In this document: positions 49,594 to 60,822 of the stretch, in pieces
Layout: each line of letters begins with the position of its first letter
Numbering within the stretch: the first letter of the stretch is position 1
Assembly (NCBI RefSeq): GCF_900109995.1
Contig: NZ_FOCB01000008.1
Location: forward strand, 62,001-126,000
DNA: 64,000 bases
Origin: Pseudomonas sp. ok272
Lineage (GTDB): Bacteria > Pseudomonadota > Gammaproteobacteria > Pseudomonadales > Pseudomonadaceae
Direction of reading: 5' to 3'
Program-made: the position numbers and the translations under genes
Notes under the pieces: generated by a model
Databases searched by the model: none
Told to the model about the DNA's origin: nothing
What the model saw: the letters and a program-made list of their open reading frames with translations, nothing else

Positions 49594-49707
49594 GCTGAGG
49601 GCGCACAGAACCCCGTGCTTGACCTCACCTTGTTGCCACTATATATAGCGGTGCCGCGTCAGGCGCCAACCGCCTTTCACTTCTCGAATTCAGGAATTTT
49701 CTGATCC

Positions 49708-52329
49708 ATGGGCAAATCGCTGGTCATTGTGGAATCCCCGGCTAAGGCCAAGACCATCAACAAGTATCTGGGCAACCAATACGTGGTGAAGTCGAGTATC
49801 GGCCATATCCGAGACCTGCCCACCAGCGGTTCGGCTAGCGCCAGCAAAGAGCCGGCTGCCAAGCGTGGCAAGGCTGCGGCTGGTGAAGTGCCACTGCTGT
49901 CGCCTAAGGAAAAGGCCCGCAAGCAACTCGTTTCGCGCATGGGTGTCGACCCCGATCATGGCTGGAAAGCCAAGTACGAGATCCTTCCGGGCAAGGAAAA
50001 GGTCATCGAAGAGCTGCGTCGGCTCGCCAAGGATGCTGACACCATCTATCTCGCAACCGACTTGGATCGCGAGGGGGAAGCCATTGCCTGGCACCTGCGC
50101 GAAGCCATCGGTGGTGATGACAGCCGCTACAAGCGCGTGGTGTTCAACGAAATCACCAAGAAAGCGATCCAGGAAGCCTTCTCCAAGCCGGGCGAGCTGG
50201 ACATTGACCGTGTCAATGCCCAGCAGGCACGCCGCTTCCTCGATCGTGTGGTGGGCTACATGGTCTCGCCACTGCTGTGGTCCAAGATCGCGCGTGGTTT
50301 GTCGGCCGGCCGCGTGCAATCGGTGGCGGTGAAGTTGGTGGTGGAGCGTGAGCGCGAGATTCGTGCGTTCAACCCGGAAGAGTACTGGGAAGTGCACGCT
50401 GACCTCGGCACTGCCAAGGGCGCCAATGTGCGTTTTGAAGTGGCCCGTGAAAACGGCGAAGCCTTCAAGCCGCTCAATGAAGCCCAGGCCATGGCGGCGC
50501 TGGAGAAGCTCAAGTCTTCCAGCTACACCATCGCCAAGCGCGAAGACAAGCCGACCAGCAGCAAGCCATCGGCGCCATTCATCACGTCCACCCTGCAGCA
50601 GGCCGCGAGTAACCGCCTGGGCTTCGGCGTGAAGAAAACCATGATGATGGCCCAGCGCTTGTACGAAGCGGGCTACATCACGTACATGCGTACCGACTCG
50701 ACCAACCTCTCGGCCGATGCCGTGGTGATGGCGCGGACCTACATCGAGGGTGAGTTCGGCGCGAAGTACCTGCCAGAAACCCCGAACGTGTACAGCAGCA
50801 AGGAAGGCGCACAAGAGGCTCACGAAGCGATTCGTCCTTCTGATGTGAACACCGACCCGAGCAAGCTGACGGGCATGGAGCGTGACGCTGAGCGCCTCTA
50901 TGAGCTGATCTGGCGCCAGTTCGTTGCTTGCCAGATGTTGCCGGCCAAATACCTGTCGACCACGGTCAGCGTCGCTGCGAGCGGCTTTGAGCTGCGCGCC
51001 AAGGGCCGCATCCTCAAGTTCGACGGCTACACCCGTGTCATGCCGCAAATGGCCAAGCCGGGCGACGACGACGTTCTGCCGGACATGGCCCAGGGCGACG
51101 TGCTGAAGTTGATCAAGCTTGATCCAAGCCAGCACTTCACCAAGCCACCGGCGCGCTACTCGGAAGCGAGCCTGGTCAAGGAAATGGAAAAACGCGGCAT
51201 CGGTCGTCCATCGACCTATGCAGCGATCATTTCGACCATTCAGGACCGCGGCTATGTAGCGCTGCACAACCGTCGTTTCTACTCGGAAAAGATGGGTGAC
51301 ATCGTTACCGAGCGCCTGTCGGAGAGCTTCTCCAATCTGATGGACTACGGCTTCACCGCCGGGATGGAAGAGAACCTCGATGACGTCGCCCAGGGCGAGC
51401 GTGATTGGAAGAGTGTGCTCGACGAATTCTACGGGGACTTCAAGAAGAAACTGGAAGTCGCTGAGAGCCCGGAAGGTGGCATGCGTGCCAACCAGCCGGT
51501 CATGACAGATATCCCGTGCGTGACCTGCGGTCGTCCGATGCAGATCCGTACCGCATCGACCGGCGTATTCCTCGGTTGCTCGGGTTACAGCCTGCCGCCT
51601 AAAGAGCGCTGCAAGGCCACCGTCAACCTGGTGCCGGGCGACGAAATTGCCGCGGACGACGAGGGTGAGTCGGAGTCCCTGGTGCTGCGCGGCAAGCATC
51701 GCTGCCCGATCTGCAGCACGGCGATGGATGCGTATTTGCTGGATGAGAAGCGCAAGCTGCACATCTGCGGTAACAATCCGGATTGCAACGGTTACGAGAT
51801 CGAAGAGGGCAGCTATCGCATCAAGGGCTACGAAGGCCCGAGCCTGGAGTGCGATAAATGCGGCAGCGAAATGCAGCTCAAGACCGGTCGTTTCGGTAAG
51901 TTCTTCGGCTGTACCAACGCGACCTGCAAGAACACCCGTAAGCTGCTGAAAAGCGGCGATGCGGCACCGCCTAAGATGGATCCGGTGAAAATGCCCGAGC
52001 TCAAGTGCGAGAAGGTCAACGACACCTATATCCTGCGTGACGGTGCTTCCGGCTTGTTCCTGGCGGCCAGCCAGTTCCCCAAAAACCGCGAGACCCGTGC
52101 TCCACTGGTGATCGAGATCGTGCCGCACAAGGACGAGATCGATCCGAAGTATCACTTCCTCTGCGAAGCGCCGAAGAAAGACCCGGACGGTCTTCCAGCA
52201 GTGATTCGCTACAGTCGCAAGACCAAAGAGCAGTACGTGCAGACTGAGGTAGATGGCAAGCCTACCGGCTGGAAAGCGTTCTACGATGGCGGTAAATGGG
52301 TCGTTGAAGACAAGCGCGTAGCTAAGTAA
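49708..52329 (+). CDS. topA: DNA topoisomerase I (type IA)
   Basis: 873 residues. TOPRIM domain ([15 protein letters not shown] and the acidic [15 protein letters not shown]), active Tyr326 in [12 protein letters not shown], and three C-terminal Cys4 zinc ribbons ([45 protein letters not shown]). It relaxes negative supercoils. The size and zinc ribbons are like E. coli TopA. A long terminator hairpin follows. Confidence 0.97.
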   Translation: MGKSLVIVESPAKAKTINKYLGNQYVVKSSIGHIRDLPTSGSASASKEPAAKRGKAAAGEVPLLSPKEKARKQLVSRMGVDPDHGWKAKYEILPGKEKVIEELRRLAKDADTIYLATDLDREGEAIAWHLREAIGGDDSRYKRVVFNEITKKAIQEAFSKPGELDIDRVNAQQARRFLDRVVGYMVSPLLWSKIARGLSAGRVQSVAVKLVVEREREIRAFNPEEYWEVHADLGTAKGANVRFEVARENGEAFKPLNEAQAMAALEKLKSSSYTIAKREDKPTSSKPSAPFITSTLQQAASNRLGFGVKKTMMMAQRLYEAGYITYMRTDSTNLSADAVVMARTYIEGEFGAKYLPETPNVYSSKEGAQEAHEAIRPSDVNTDPSKLTGMERDAERLYELIWRQFVACQMLPAKYLSTTVSVAASGFELRAKGRILKFDGYTRVMPQMAKPGDDDVLPDMAQGDVLKLIKLDPSQHFTKPPARYSEASLVKEMEKRGIGRPSTYAAIISTIQDRGYVALHNRRFYSEKMGDIVTERLSESFSNLMDYGFTAGMEENLDDVAQGERDWKSVLDEFYGDFKKKLEVAESPEGGMRANQPVMTDIPCVTCGRPMQIRTASTGVFLGCSGYSLPPKERCKATVNLVPGDEIAADDEGESESLVLRGKHRCPICSTAMDAYLLDEKRKLHICGNNPDCNGYEIEEGSYRIKGYEGPSLECDKCGSEMQLKTGRFGKFFGCTNATCKNTRKLLKSGDAAPPKMDPVKMPELKCEKVNDTYILRDGASGLFLAASQFPKNRETRAPLVIEIVPHKDEIDPKYHFLCEAPKKDPDGLPAVIRYSRKTKEQYVQTEVDGKPTGWKAFYDGGKWVVEDKRVAK

Positions 52330-52344
52330 TAGCGATTGCGTTGC

Positions 52345-52390
52345 AAAAAGGCCCCGTACGAACCCTTGGGTTTGTACGGGGCCTTTTTTT
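52345..52390. terminator. Long terminator after topA
   Basis: A stem of about 18 bp, AAAAAGGCCCCGTAC (345-359) pairing with GTACGGGGCCTTTTT (374-388), extended inward by a G-U pair and AACC/GGTT, with a 4-base loop. It is followed by more T on the plus strand and could also act leftward through its A run. Confidence 0.95.
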
Positions 52391-52469
52391 GGCTTGCAGG
52401 TAACTTGTCTGATCCACGACACTGTTCAGCCTGCATTATGCGCCCTGTACCGTTGTGGAGACCGCCGTC

Positions 52470-52991
52470 ATGGCCTATGAGCTTTATACCCGCACCAACC
52501 AAAAAATTTACTTTGCCGGTCTCTCGCTTGAAGCCTTGGCCCGAGTCGAAGATGGGCGGGCGATGAACGCTCCGGCGCTGGTCCAGGCAGGGCGTGAGTC
52601 AGCGCTGTTTCATCTGTATGGCGCATTGTTGGGGTTGTGTCACGAGATTGCCGGGTTCTATCGCCTGCCTCAGGCGAACGCGCCGCGTGCGGAGTTGTTG
52701 TTGACTCGCGAGGTGCTTGAAAGCATCGCTATCCCTGAGCTGGCCGAGATGGTGGAGCTGGCAAACAGCCCGCAAACCTGGCTAGCCAAGCTTCTGGTGG
52801 CCCATGCCGCGCTGTTTCAACCGCCCCGCGCGCCACACAAGCCCAAGGGAGATGTCACGCAGCCGTTGATCGTCGCCGTGAGTCTCGATGATGAGCCTGA
52901 GGACGAGTTGAGCAGGGAAGAGCTGGAGAGCTGGCGTCAGAACCTAAAGGCCTTGGCGATTCGCTTTCGTGAAGGGTTGAACGAGTGCTGA
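52470..52991 (+). CDS. Conserved hypothetical protein (DUF6586-like)
   Basis: 173 residues, mostly helical, beginning MAYELYTRTNQKIYFAGLSLEAL. No catalytic motif is visible. I recall this as a pseudomonad DUF6586-type protein, but the family name should be confirmed. ATG 52470 is used, with GGAG about 10 bases upstream; an upstream ATG at 52455 has less support. It lies after topA as PA3010-type genes do. Confidence 0.78.
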   Translation: MAYELYTRTNQKIYFAGLSLEALARVEDGRAMNAPALVQAGRESALFHLYGALLGLCHEIAGFYRLPQANAPRAELLLTREVLESIAIPELAEMVELANSPQTWLAKLLVAHAALFQPPRAPHKPKGDVTQPLIVAVSLDDEPEDELSREELESWRQNLKALAIRFREGLNEC

Positions 52992-53126
52992 GGATGTAAG
53001 CGTGCGCTGATCTGAGCGCGGGGCCGCCGCGGCTGACGGTTTTGGTAACGTGCTGTCGGTCAAGATCTCGAGCGAAGTGGTGCCGATGGCTATATAATCT
53101 GCGCCTTTCGTGGAGAACAGACCTTT

Positions 53127-53360
53127 ATGCCAACGTCCTTTCTAGAAATTGTCGAGCTGCCAGACGGCCGTATTGAGCTGCGCAGAGCGGAGGACGAGGG
53201 TTCTCTGGTAACTCTGGACTTCTCTGAAGACGCCAAAGCGTTCCTGCAAGGCCAGCATGTTGAAGTCGCCAAGGCGATGTTGAGTGTGGGCGTGCAGATG
53301 GCGGGGCGCCTGGCTGAAGGCGAATTCGACAAGGAAGAAGGGCCGCGGATTCTTCATTGA
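53127..53360 (+). CDS. Small conserved Pseudomonas protein
   Basis: 77 residues, acidic, MPTSFLEIVELPDGRIELRR with a repeated Glu/Asp content and no membrane helix. Function unknown. The start ATG 53127 has GGAG about 10 bases upstream. The position between the DUF6586-like gene and sulA matches PA3009-type genes. Confidence 0.8.
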   Translation: MPTSFLEIVELPDGRIELRRAEDEGSLVTLDFSEDAKAFLQGQHVEVAKAMLSVGVQMAGRLAEGEFDKEEGPRILH

Positions 53361-53412
53361 TCCCGTCTGTCGGCTATTCGTGAAGCATTGTTATAGATAG
53401 TTGTTACAGATT

Positions 53413-53435
53413 GGCTTCTCTGTTCTGGAGAAGCC
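53413..53435. terminator. Possible hairpin between small gene and sulA
   Basis: An 8-bp stem GGCTTCTC / GAGAAGCC with a 7-base loop and no T run on either side. It lies between convergent genes and may be a weak terminator. Confidence 0.45.
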
Positions 53436-53465
53436 CTGCGCCTTTCAAGTGCGCGTGCGCGTCAC

Positions 53466-53939
53466 TCAACCCAGTCGAATGTTCAGGCTTTGTGCCTCGC
53501 CAATACGAGCGGCGCTGATCAATTGTTGCCGTGCGCCACTGTTTAGCGGGTTCAGCCAGCTGACAACCGTGTGGCTGCGCCCCAGGCGCAGCGCTTCACA
53601 CGCCAATTGCTGAGCGCTTTGGGTGCCACTGGGTTGAAGCAGCAAAATACGCTCGCGGTTCAGGCCTGCATCGCGCAACCAGGCCTGGGTCAGGCTGGCG
53701 GGCGGAGCAATCAGTGTCAGCCAGCGAGCATCCTGGTCCTGGCTCAGTTCCCTGAGGATCGGTGCCAGAAGGCTAAGGCAGTTCCCGGCCGCACCACGTA
53801 GTGACAGTTCACTGAATGCCTCGGGTTCGGCGCCCCAAGGCGACTCGACCACGTCTTTCAAAATCGGCGTCAGCGGCTGAGCCATAAACGCTTCGAACAG
53901 CGGAAGTTGTGTGTGCTGTGGTGTGTGGGGGAACTGCAT
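53466..53939 (-). CDS. sulA: SulA, SOS-induced cell-division inhibitor
   Basis: 157 residues, the SulA family (WLTLIAPPASLTQAWLRDAGLN, RILLLQPSGTQSAQQLACEALR, TVVSWLNPLN). SulA binds FtsZ and blocks division during DNA damage. AAAGGAGG before ATG 53939 fixes the start, 10 bases after the lexA stop, so the gene is cotranscribed with lexA under the LexA boxes upstream of lexA. Confidence 0.95.
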   Translation of the reverse strand: MQFPHTPQHTQLPLFEAFMAQPLTPILKDVVESPWGAEPEAFSELSLRGAAGNCLSLLAPILRELSQDQDARWLTLIAPPASLTQAWLRDAGLNRERILLLQPSGTQSAQQLACEALRLGRSHTVVSWLNPLNSGARQQLISAARIGEAQSLNIRLG

Positions 53940-53949
53940 AACGCCTCCT

Positions 53950-54558
53950 TTAGCGGCGAATGACGCCGACACTCAAGCCTTCGATCACCAGATCCTGATC
54001 CTTCAAATTGACTTCGATCGGGGCGAACTCGGGGTTTTCGGCAATCAGCCAGACTTTGCTGCCGTCGCGCTTGAAACGCTTGACGGTCACTTCGTCGCCA
54101 ATACGGGCGACAACGATCTGGCCATTGCGGGCTTCACGCGTGGTGTGTACGGCGAGCAGATCGCCGTCGAAAATCCCCACATCCTTCATGCTCATGCCAT
54201 GGACGCGGAGCAGGTAGTCGGCTCGAGGATGAAAGAAGGTGGGGTTGATGTTGCAGGACTCTTCGATGTGCTGCTCGGCCAGGATCGGCGCACCGGCAGC
54301 GACCCGGCCGATGATCGGCAGGGTAGACTCGTCGGCCTTGGCTTCAAAACCTGGAATGCGTATGCCGCGCGAAGCGCCGGGCGTCATTTCGATCGCGCCC
54401 TTGCGCGCCAGGGCCTTGAGGTGCTCTTCAGCCGCATTGGGTGACTTGAAACCCAGCTCCAGGGCAATTTCTGCACGGGTAGGTGGATAGCCGTTGTCTT
54501 CGAGGCAGCGTTTGATAAAAGCCAGAATCTCAGCTTGGCGTGGCGTCAGTTTTAGCAT
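53950..54558 (-). CDS. lexA: LexA, SOS repressor
   Basis: 202 residues. N-terminal winged helix (1-70) binding the SOS box, cleavage site Ala88-Gly89 in RVAAGAP, catalytic Ser123 in GMSMKD and Lys160 in VTVKRF. RecA filaments on single-strand DNA trigger self-cleavage. Two SOS boxes lie just upstream (54569-54584 and 54588-54603), giving autoregulation. It starts the lexA-sulA operon. Confidence 0.97.
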   Translation of the reverse strand: MLKLTPRQAEILAFIKRCLEDNGYPPTRAEIALELGFKSPNAAEEHLKALARKGAIEMTPGASRGIRIPGFEAKADESTLPIIGRVAAGAPILAEQHIEESCNINPTFFHPRADYLLRVHGMSMKDVGIFDGDLLAVHTTREARNGQIVVARIGDEVTVKRFKRDGSKVWLIAENPEFAPIEVNLKDQDLVIEGLSVGVIRR

Positions 54559-54568
54559 TTCGATCGCT

Positions 54569-54584
54569 CTGTCTTTTTATACAG
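54569..54584. promoter_or_regulatory. LexA (SOS) box, proximal
   Basis: CTGTCTTTTTATACAG fits CTG-N10-CAG. It lies 10 bases before the lexA start codon. With the second box at 54588 it forms the tandem operator usual for lexA. Confidence 0.85.
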
Positions 54585-54587
54585 TGA

Positions 54588-54603
54588 CTGGGATTATATA
54601 CAG
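54588..54603. promoter_or_regulatory. LexA (SOS) box, distal
   Basis: CTGGGATTATATACAG fits CTG-N10-CAG; read on the lexA strand it is CTGTATATAATCCCAG, near the consensus CTGTATATATATACAG. The two boxes are 3 bases apart. Confidence 0.9.
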
Positions 54604-54768
54604 TGAATTGATCTTGGCAATCCTCCATTTTGAGGTGGCGGCCAGGCGGTCAGTTTTCCAAAGGCTGGGGCGGTATCTGTAGGACGAAATACAGTCGTTG
54701 GCTTGTATGGTTAAATAGCTGACCGACCGTTCGCAAAACGAACTGGCAGACTTGACAAGGCACAGGCT

Positions 54769-54795
54769 GAAACGTATGTTTCAAACAAGTGTTTG
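54769..54795. promoter_or_regulatory. Two overlapping PsrA operators
   Basis: GAAAC GTAT GTTTC (769-782) and CAAAC AAGT GTTTG (782-795) both fit (G/C)AAAC-N4-GTTT(G/C) exactly and share base 782. They end 15 bases before the psrA start codon. PsrA is known to repress its own gene by binding such sites. The tandem arrangement would place two dimers at adjacent turns. Confidence 0.88.
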
Positions 54796-54810
54796 TCAGG
54801 CGGAGTAGCC

Positions 54811-55518
54811 ATGGCCCAGTCGGAAACCGTTGAACGCATTCTTGATGCTGCCGAGCAGTTGTTCGCGGAAAAAGGTTTTGCTGAAACTTCATTGCGGTTG
54901 ATCACCAGCAAGGCTGGGGTCAATCTTGCCGCGGTGAATTATCATTTCGGCTCAAAGAAGGCCTTGATCCAAGCAGTCTTTTCGCGCTTTCTCGGGCCGT
55001 TCTGCGCCAGCCTCGATCGCGAGCTGGAACGCCGCCAGGCCAGGCCGGAGAACAAGCCGACGCTGGAGGAGTTGCTGGAAATCCTCGTTGAACAGGCGCT
55101 CGTCGTGCAGCCACGCAGCGGCAATGACCTTTCGATTTTCATGCGCCTGCTGGGGCTGGCGTTCAGCCAGAGCCAAGGGCACTTGCGACGGTATCTGGAA
55201 GACATGTACGGCAAGGTATTCCGCCGCTACATGATGCTGGTCAACGAAGCCGCACCTCGTATCCCGCCTATCGAATTATTCTGGCGCGTGCACTTCATGC
55301 TCGGTGCCGCTGCATTCAGCATGTCCGGGATCAAAGCCTTGCGGGCCATCGCTGAAACCGATTTTGGGGTCAATACCTCGATTGAGCAGGTCATGCGCCT
55401 GATGGTGCCGTTCCTCGCTGCCGGCATGCGCGCTGAAACCGGTGTGACTGATGAGGCGATGGCCGCCGCCCAATTGCGTCCTCGTAGTAAATCAGCGCCG
55501 GTTGTCGCCAAGGTTTAA
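54811..55518 (+). CDS. psrA: PsrA, TetR-family fatty-acid-responsive regulator
   Basis: 235 residues. N-terminal TetR helix-turn-helix (about 8-58, TSLRLITSKAGVNLAAVNYHFGSKKALI) and a helical ligand domain. PsrA senses long-chain fatty acids; it represses fadBA and activates rpoS in Pseudomonas. Two PsrA operators lie upstream (54769-54795). CAGGCGGAG before ATG 54811 fixes the start. nagZ follows after 197 bases. Confidence 0.95.
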   Translation: MAQSETVERILDAAEQLFAEKGFAETSLRLITSKAGVNLAAVNYHFGSKKALIQAVFSRFLGPFCASLDRELERRQARPENKPTLEELLEILVEQALVVQPRSGNDLSIFMRLLGLAFSQSQGHLRRYLEDMYGKVFRRYMMLVNEAAPRIPPIELFWRVHFMLGAAAFSMSGIKALRAIAETDFGVNTSIEQVMRLMVPFLAAGMRAETGVTDEAMAAAQLRPRSKSAPVVAKV

Positions 55519-55715
55519 CTGCACACGGGTGGGCGCGGCAGCTGACATCCGCTAAGCTAGCCGCCCATGCCGACTCGTGTTTCAGACCCGCTCCCTTTTC
55601 TCTTTACCGACTGCGTAGCGCCGGGCAATGTCTTTGGCGACGCCGTCGTGTGTCTGCATCGAGCCAGGTACTTCAAAGACGCGCCGTGCGCGCATTTCGA
55701 TATCAAGGAATCCTT

Positions 55716-57475
<1,760 letters not shown>

Positions 57476-57500
57476 TAATGACCTGTCCAGCGTAAGTTTT

Positions 57501-57525
57501 TTCGCGAGCAGGCTCACTCCCACAG
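57501..57525. repeat. REP element, single
   Basis: TTCGCGAGCAGGCTCACTCC followed by CAC is one copy of the REP family seen at 34661 and 35133, in the gap between two convergent genes. Confidence 0.8.
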
Positions 57526-57543
57526 ATGCGTTGGATGGCGCGG

Positions 57544-60234
57544 CTAGACCTTTGACTTGTCCGGCAGTGGTGCAAACAGTGCATCAATGTCGTCGCTCTG
57601 CAGCTTCCAGTCTCCGGTGGTGCGTCCATCCAGGACGCCGGCCGCGAGATCAGCCTTTTCCTTCTGCAAGTGTTGGATTTTCTCTTCGACTGTGCCCCGG
57701 GCAATCATCTTGTAGACGAACACGGGTTTTTCCTGGCCTATCCGGTAGGCGCGGTCAGTGGCCTGGTTTTCCGTCGCCGGGTTCCACCAGGGATCGTAGT
57801 GAATCACCGTATCGGCTTCTGTCAGGTTTAGGCCTACACCACCGGCCTTCAGGCTGATCAGAAAGATCTGATGCTTGCCGCTCTGAAAGTCTTTCACTGG
57901 CGTGCGCCGATCCCGGGTTTGTCCGGTCAGCAGCGCGTAGGCAATGCCGCGCTTGTTCAGCTCATCTTCGATCAGTGACAGCATCGAGGTGAACTGCGAG
58001 AACAGCAGGATCTTGCGGCCCTCGTCGAACAGTTCTTGAAGCATTTCCATCAAGCTGTCGAGCTTGCCGGAGGTGCTGCCGCGGGTGGGCAGGGCGCCTT
58101 CATTGACCAGGCGCAGGTCGCAGCAGACCTGGCGCAACTTGAGCAGTGCCTCGAGGATGATGATCTGGCTGCGCGCCACGCCTTTGCGGGTGATCTCGTC
58201 GCGCACTTTCTTGTCCATGGCCAGGCGCATGGTTTCGTACACGTCGCGCTGCGCCTCGTTGAGGTCGACCCAATGGATGATCTCGGTTTTCGGCGGCAAT
58301 TCGGTCGCCACTTGCTCTTTGGTACGGCGCAGCAGGAACGGTTTGATCCGGCCATTGAGGTGTTGCAGGCGTGCGTCGCTGGCGTGCCTTTCGATGGGCA
58401 CGCGGTAGTCGCGGTTGAAGCTTTTCACATCCCCCAGCCAGCCGGGCAGCAGGAAGTGGAACAGCGACCACAACTCGCCCAGGTGGTTTTCCAATGGGGT
58501 GCCGCTCAGGCATAGGCGTTGCCGGGCATTGAGCTCCCGTGCGGCCTGGGCGGCCTTGCTGCTGGGGTTCTTGATGTACTGCGCTTCGTCGAGCACCAGT
58601 ATGTGCAACGGCTGCGCCGCCAGGCGTTCGAGATCCTTGGGCAGCAGGGCGTAGGTGGTGAGGATCAGGTCGTATTCGGCCAGATGCTCGAAATGTTTTT
58701 TGCGGGCCGCGCCGTACAGCGCCAACACCTTGAGCTGTGGGGCGAAGTGCGCCGCTTCATCGAGCCAGTTGGGGATCAGGCTGGTGGGCATCACCACCAT
58801 GCAGGGCCGATCGAGGCGTCCGGCGTTTTTTTCGGTCAGGACATGGGCCAGGGTTTGTAGGGTTTTGCCCAGTCCCATGTCATCCGCGAGGATGCCGCCC
58901 ACTTCCAGTTGTCGCAGCGATTGCATCCAGCTCAAGCCTTCGAGCTGATACGGGCGCAGCGTCGCATTCAGGCCCTCGGGCGCGCCGCAGGTGTAGTCCT
59001 TGATGTCGCGCAGGCGCTGGGCGAAGGTGCGGATGTGTTCGCCGCCCTCCCACAAGAGCGGCATGCCTTCCAGTGGATTGAGGCGGGTGGCATCGGCGGT
59101 GCTCAGGCGCAGCGTGGTTTCGCCGGACGCTTGCAAGTAGAACTCGCCGAGCGTCGCCAGCACGGGCTTGAGTCGTCCGAACGGTAGCGCGACTTGCAGC
59201 GGGCCGTACTCGGAGTTCGGGCGATTGGGGATGTTCACCAGGATCAACTCGTCGTCTCGACGCTTGGCCAGTCGTTCCGGATTAAGGATCTCGGTGTGCG
59301 AGCGCATCAGGTTGAGCAGGATCGGCAGCAGGCTCAGGCGCTCGCCGTTGACGATGATCCCCAGTTCCAGGTCAAACCAATCGCGCTCCGGGGCCTCGTC
59401 GACGGTGGCGTACCAGTCGTCCACGGTCGTCAAGTCGAAGCCGAAGTCTTCATCGATCTGCAGCTCCCAGCCTTGCTCGCGAAGCTTGGGGAGTTCGTTG
59501 AGGGTGAAGGTTAGCCACGCGCTGTCGTTGACCATCTCGTAGAGATCGCCAGCGCTTTCCGGGAGGGCCTTGCTTTGGCGGGTTGCGACCTTGAAGCCCA
59601 GTAGGCGTAGCTGCTCGCGGTAGGTCTTTTCCGCTTCCGGCTGGCGCTTTATCCGCAGTGTCTGATGTTCCTGGCGGATCAGGACGTCGGCATTCTTTTG
59701 CCCGCTGACGTATTCGTCCAGGTAGTTGAACGACAGCGCGGCGCGGTGCTGGATGTAGCGCTGCATCTTGCCGTTGCGCGGTTCAAAGGCGCTGAATTCG
59801 ATGCTGGCCAGCCACAGGCGTGGTATTGGCGGCACGTCGTCCATCAGCTTTTGCGGTAAGGGCGCAGGCGAGCGGTTTTCCAGGATGGACTGCAGCTTTT
59901 CCAGCAGGTGCGCGTCTTTGGCGGCGGCCGGGTATTGCAGGGTGTCCTGGACTTTCAACAGCACGGCCGCGCAGTGCTTGCAGTTGACCCTGACCGGGCA
60001 ACTGCAGGTGGCGTCGACCAGCAGCAACGTGGCTTTGGCGGATTCGCGCAGGGTGATGGTCTGGCGGTAGACGTTGCCACCAGAGCCTTCGCAACTGGCG
60101 GTGAGGGTGCTGTCCCCGGCCTCGACGATTCTGACGCGATTCTCCAGGGCGTAGCGGCGGCCACGCTCCAGGCTTTGCTCCTTGAATCGGCTGACCCAGG
60201 AAGGGCCCAGGGGTTTGCTCAGGCTCGGGGACAT
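57544..60234 (-). CDS. SNF2/RapA-type helicase with SWIM zinc finger
   Basis: 896 residues. SWIM finger CSCPVRVNCKHC (C-x-C...C-x-H; about 75-90), then SNF2 helicase: motif I DDMGLGKT (about 452), motif II VLDEAQ (DEAQ box), motif III SGTPLENHLGELWS, motif VI ATDRAYRIGQ near residue 835. Such bacterial proteins are DNA translocases; function in Pseudomonas is not defined. It follows csiV by 11 bases and mfd in one leftward run, suggesting a transcription or repair link. The start lacks a strong ribosome binding site. Confidence 0.9.
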   Translation of the reverse strand: MSPSLSKPLGPSWVSRFKEQSLERGRRYALENRVRIVEAGDSTLTASCEGSGGNVYRQTITLRESAKATLLLVDATCSCPVRVNCKHCAAVLLKVQDTLQYPAAAKDAHLLEKLQSILENRSPAPLPQKLMDDVPPIPRLWLASIEFSAFEPRNGKMQRYIQHRAALSFNYLDEYVSGQKNADVLIRQEHQTLRIKRQPEAEKTYREQLRLLGFKVATRQSKALPESAGDLYEMVNDSAWLTFTLNELPKLREQGWELQIDEDFGFDLTTVDDWYATVDEAPERDWFDLELGIIVNGERLSLLPILLNLMRSHTEILNPERLAKRRDDELILVNIPNRPNSEYGPLQVALPFGRLKPVLATLGEFYLQASGETTLRLSTADATRLNPLEGMPLLWEGGEHIRTFAQRLRDIKDYTCGAPEGLNATLRPYQLEGLSWMQSLRQLEVGGILADDMGLGKTLQTLAHVLTEKNAGRLDRPCMVVMPTSLIPNWLDEAAHFAPQLKVLALYGAARKKHFEHLAEYDLILTTYALLPKDLERLAAQPLHILVLDEAQYIKNPSSKAAQAARELNARQRLCLSGTPLENHLGELWSLFHFLLPGWLGDVKSFNRDYRVPIERHASDARLQHLNGRIKPFLLRRTKEQVATELPPKTEIIHWVDLNEAQRDVYETMRLAMDKKVRDEITRKGVARSQIIILEALLKLRQVCCDLRLVNEGALPTRGSTSGKLDSLMEMLQELFDEGRKILLFSQFTSMLSLIEDELNKRGIAYALLTGQTRDRRTPVKDFQSGKHQIFLISLKAGGVGLNLTEADTVIHYDPWWNPATENQATDRAYRIGQEKPVFVYKMIARGTVEEKIQHLQKEKADLAAGVLDGRTTGDWKLQSDDIDALFAPLPDKSKV

Positions 60235-60245
60235 AGGGACTTCAA

Positions 60246-60812
60246 TCAGTCCGGGTCGACAGCGGGGGCTTGTCGCTGCGCGGGCGCCGTCAGCGAGGTG
60301 ATCTTGATCAGCAGGCCCAGGTGACCGTTGTCGAGGAAATTGAGTTGGCCGTTTTTGGTGTGGCTTTCCTGTTGCAGGCGCTCCGTGCTGCTGGCCAGAC
60401 CGTTGCTGTCGAATTGATTGACCCAGAACTTGGCGTCCACATCGGTAAAGCGTCCTAGCTTCAGGTCCAGCGTGCCCTGGATCGGGAACTGGCCGAAGTG
60501 CTCGGGGCCGTCGCTGATCGAGACCTTGCTGGCGCTTTCGCCGAGGTTCTGTTGCCAGGCCTTGTGCAGCAGCACGGTGTAGTCGCTACTGGCCTGCAGC
60601 TTTTCCACTTCGGCGTTGAGGCTTGGCGTGCGCAGGTCGGCGGCAGTCACGGGTTGCGCACCTGCAGCCCAGTCTTCGGGCGCGGGGCGGCTGACGATGG
60701 CAGGCACGGCGTTTTGCCGGACCAGGATCATTTCAACTTGATACAGGCTGTCGGCAAACGCGGTGGGGGCGATCAACGTCAACAACAGGGTCAATGAGCG
60801 AAACAGGCGCAT
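60246..60812 (-). CDS. CsiV-family periplasmic protein
   Basis: 188 residues, beginning MRLFRSLTLLLTLIAPTAFA, a signal peptide cleaved after about residue 20. The mature part has YQVEMILVRQNA then LRTPSLNAEVEKL and LGLLIKITSL, as in CsiV/DUF2803 peptidoglycan-binding proteins. Vibrio CsiV helps assemble a LPS/peptidoglycan-related type VI secretion function; the role in Pseudomonas is unknown. AAGGA 6 bases before ATG 60812, 10 bases after mfd. Confidence 0.85.
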   Translation of the reverse strand: MRLFRSLTLLLTLIAPTAFADSLYQVEMILVRQNAVPAIVSRPAPEDWAAGAQPVTAADLRTPSLNAEVEKLQASSDYTVLLHKAWQQNLGESASKVSISDGPEHFGQFPIQGTLDLKLGRFTDVDAKFWVNQFDSNGLASSTERLQQESHTKNGQLNFLDNGHLGLLIKITSLTAPAQRQAPAVDPD

Positions 60813-60822
60813 AGGGCGTCCT

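Noticed and set aside
49690..52422. 910-codon open frame antisense to topA
   Set aside because: topA is unmistakable on the plus strand, and the antisense translation has no recognisable domains.
59178..59187. GGTAGCG on the plus strand inside the helicase gene (also near 9391) as ops
   Set aside because: Only the 7-base core matches and each lies antisense to the gene that contains it; such matches are expected by chance.
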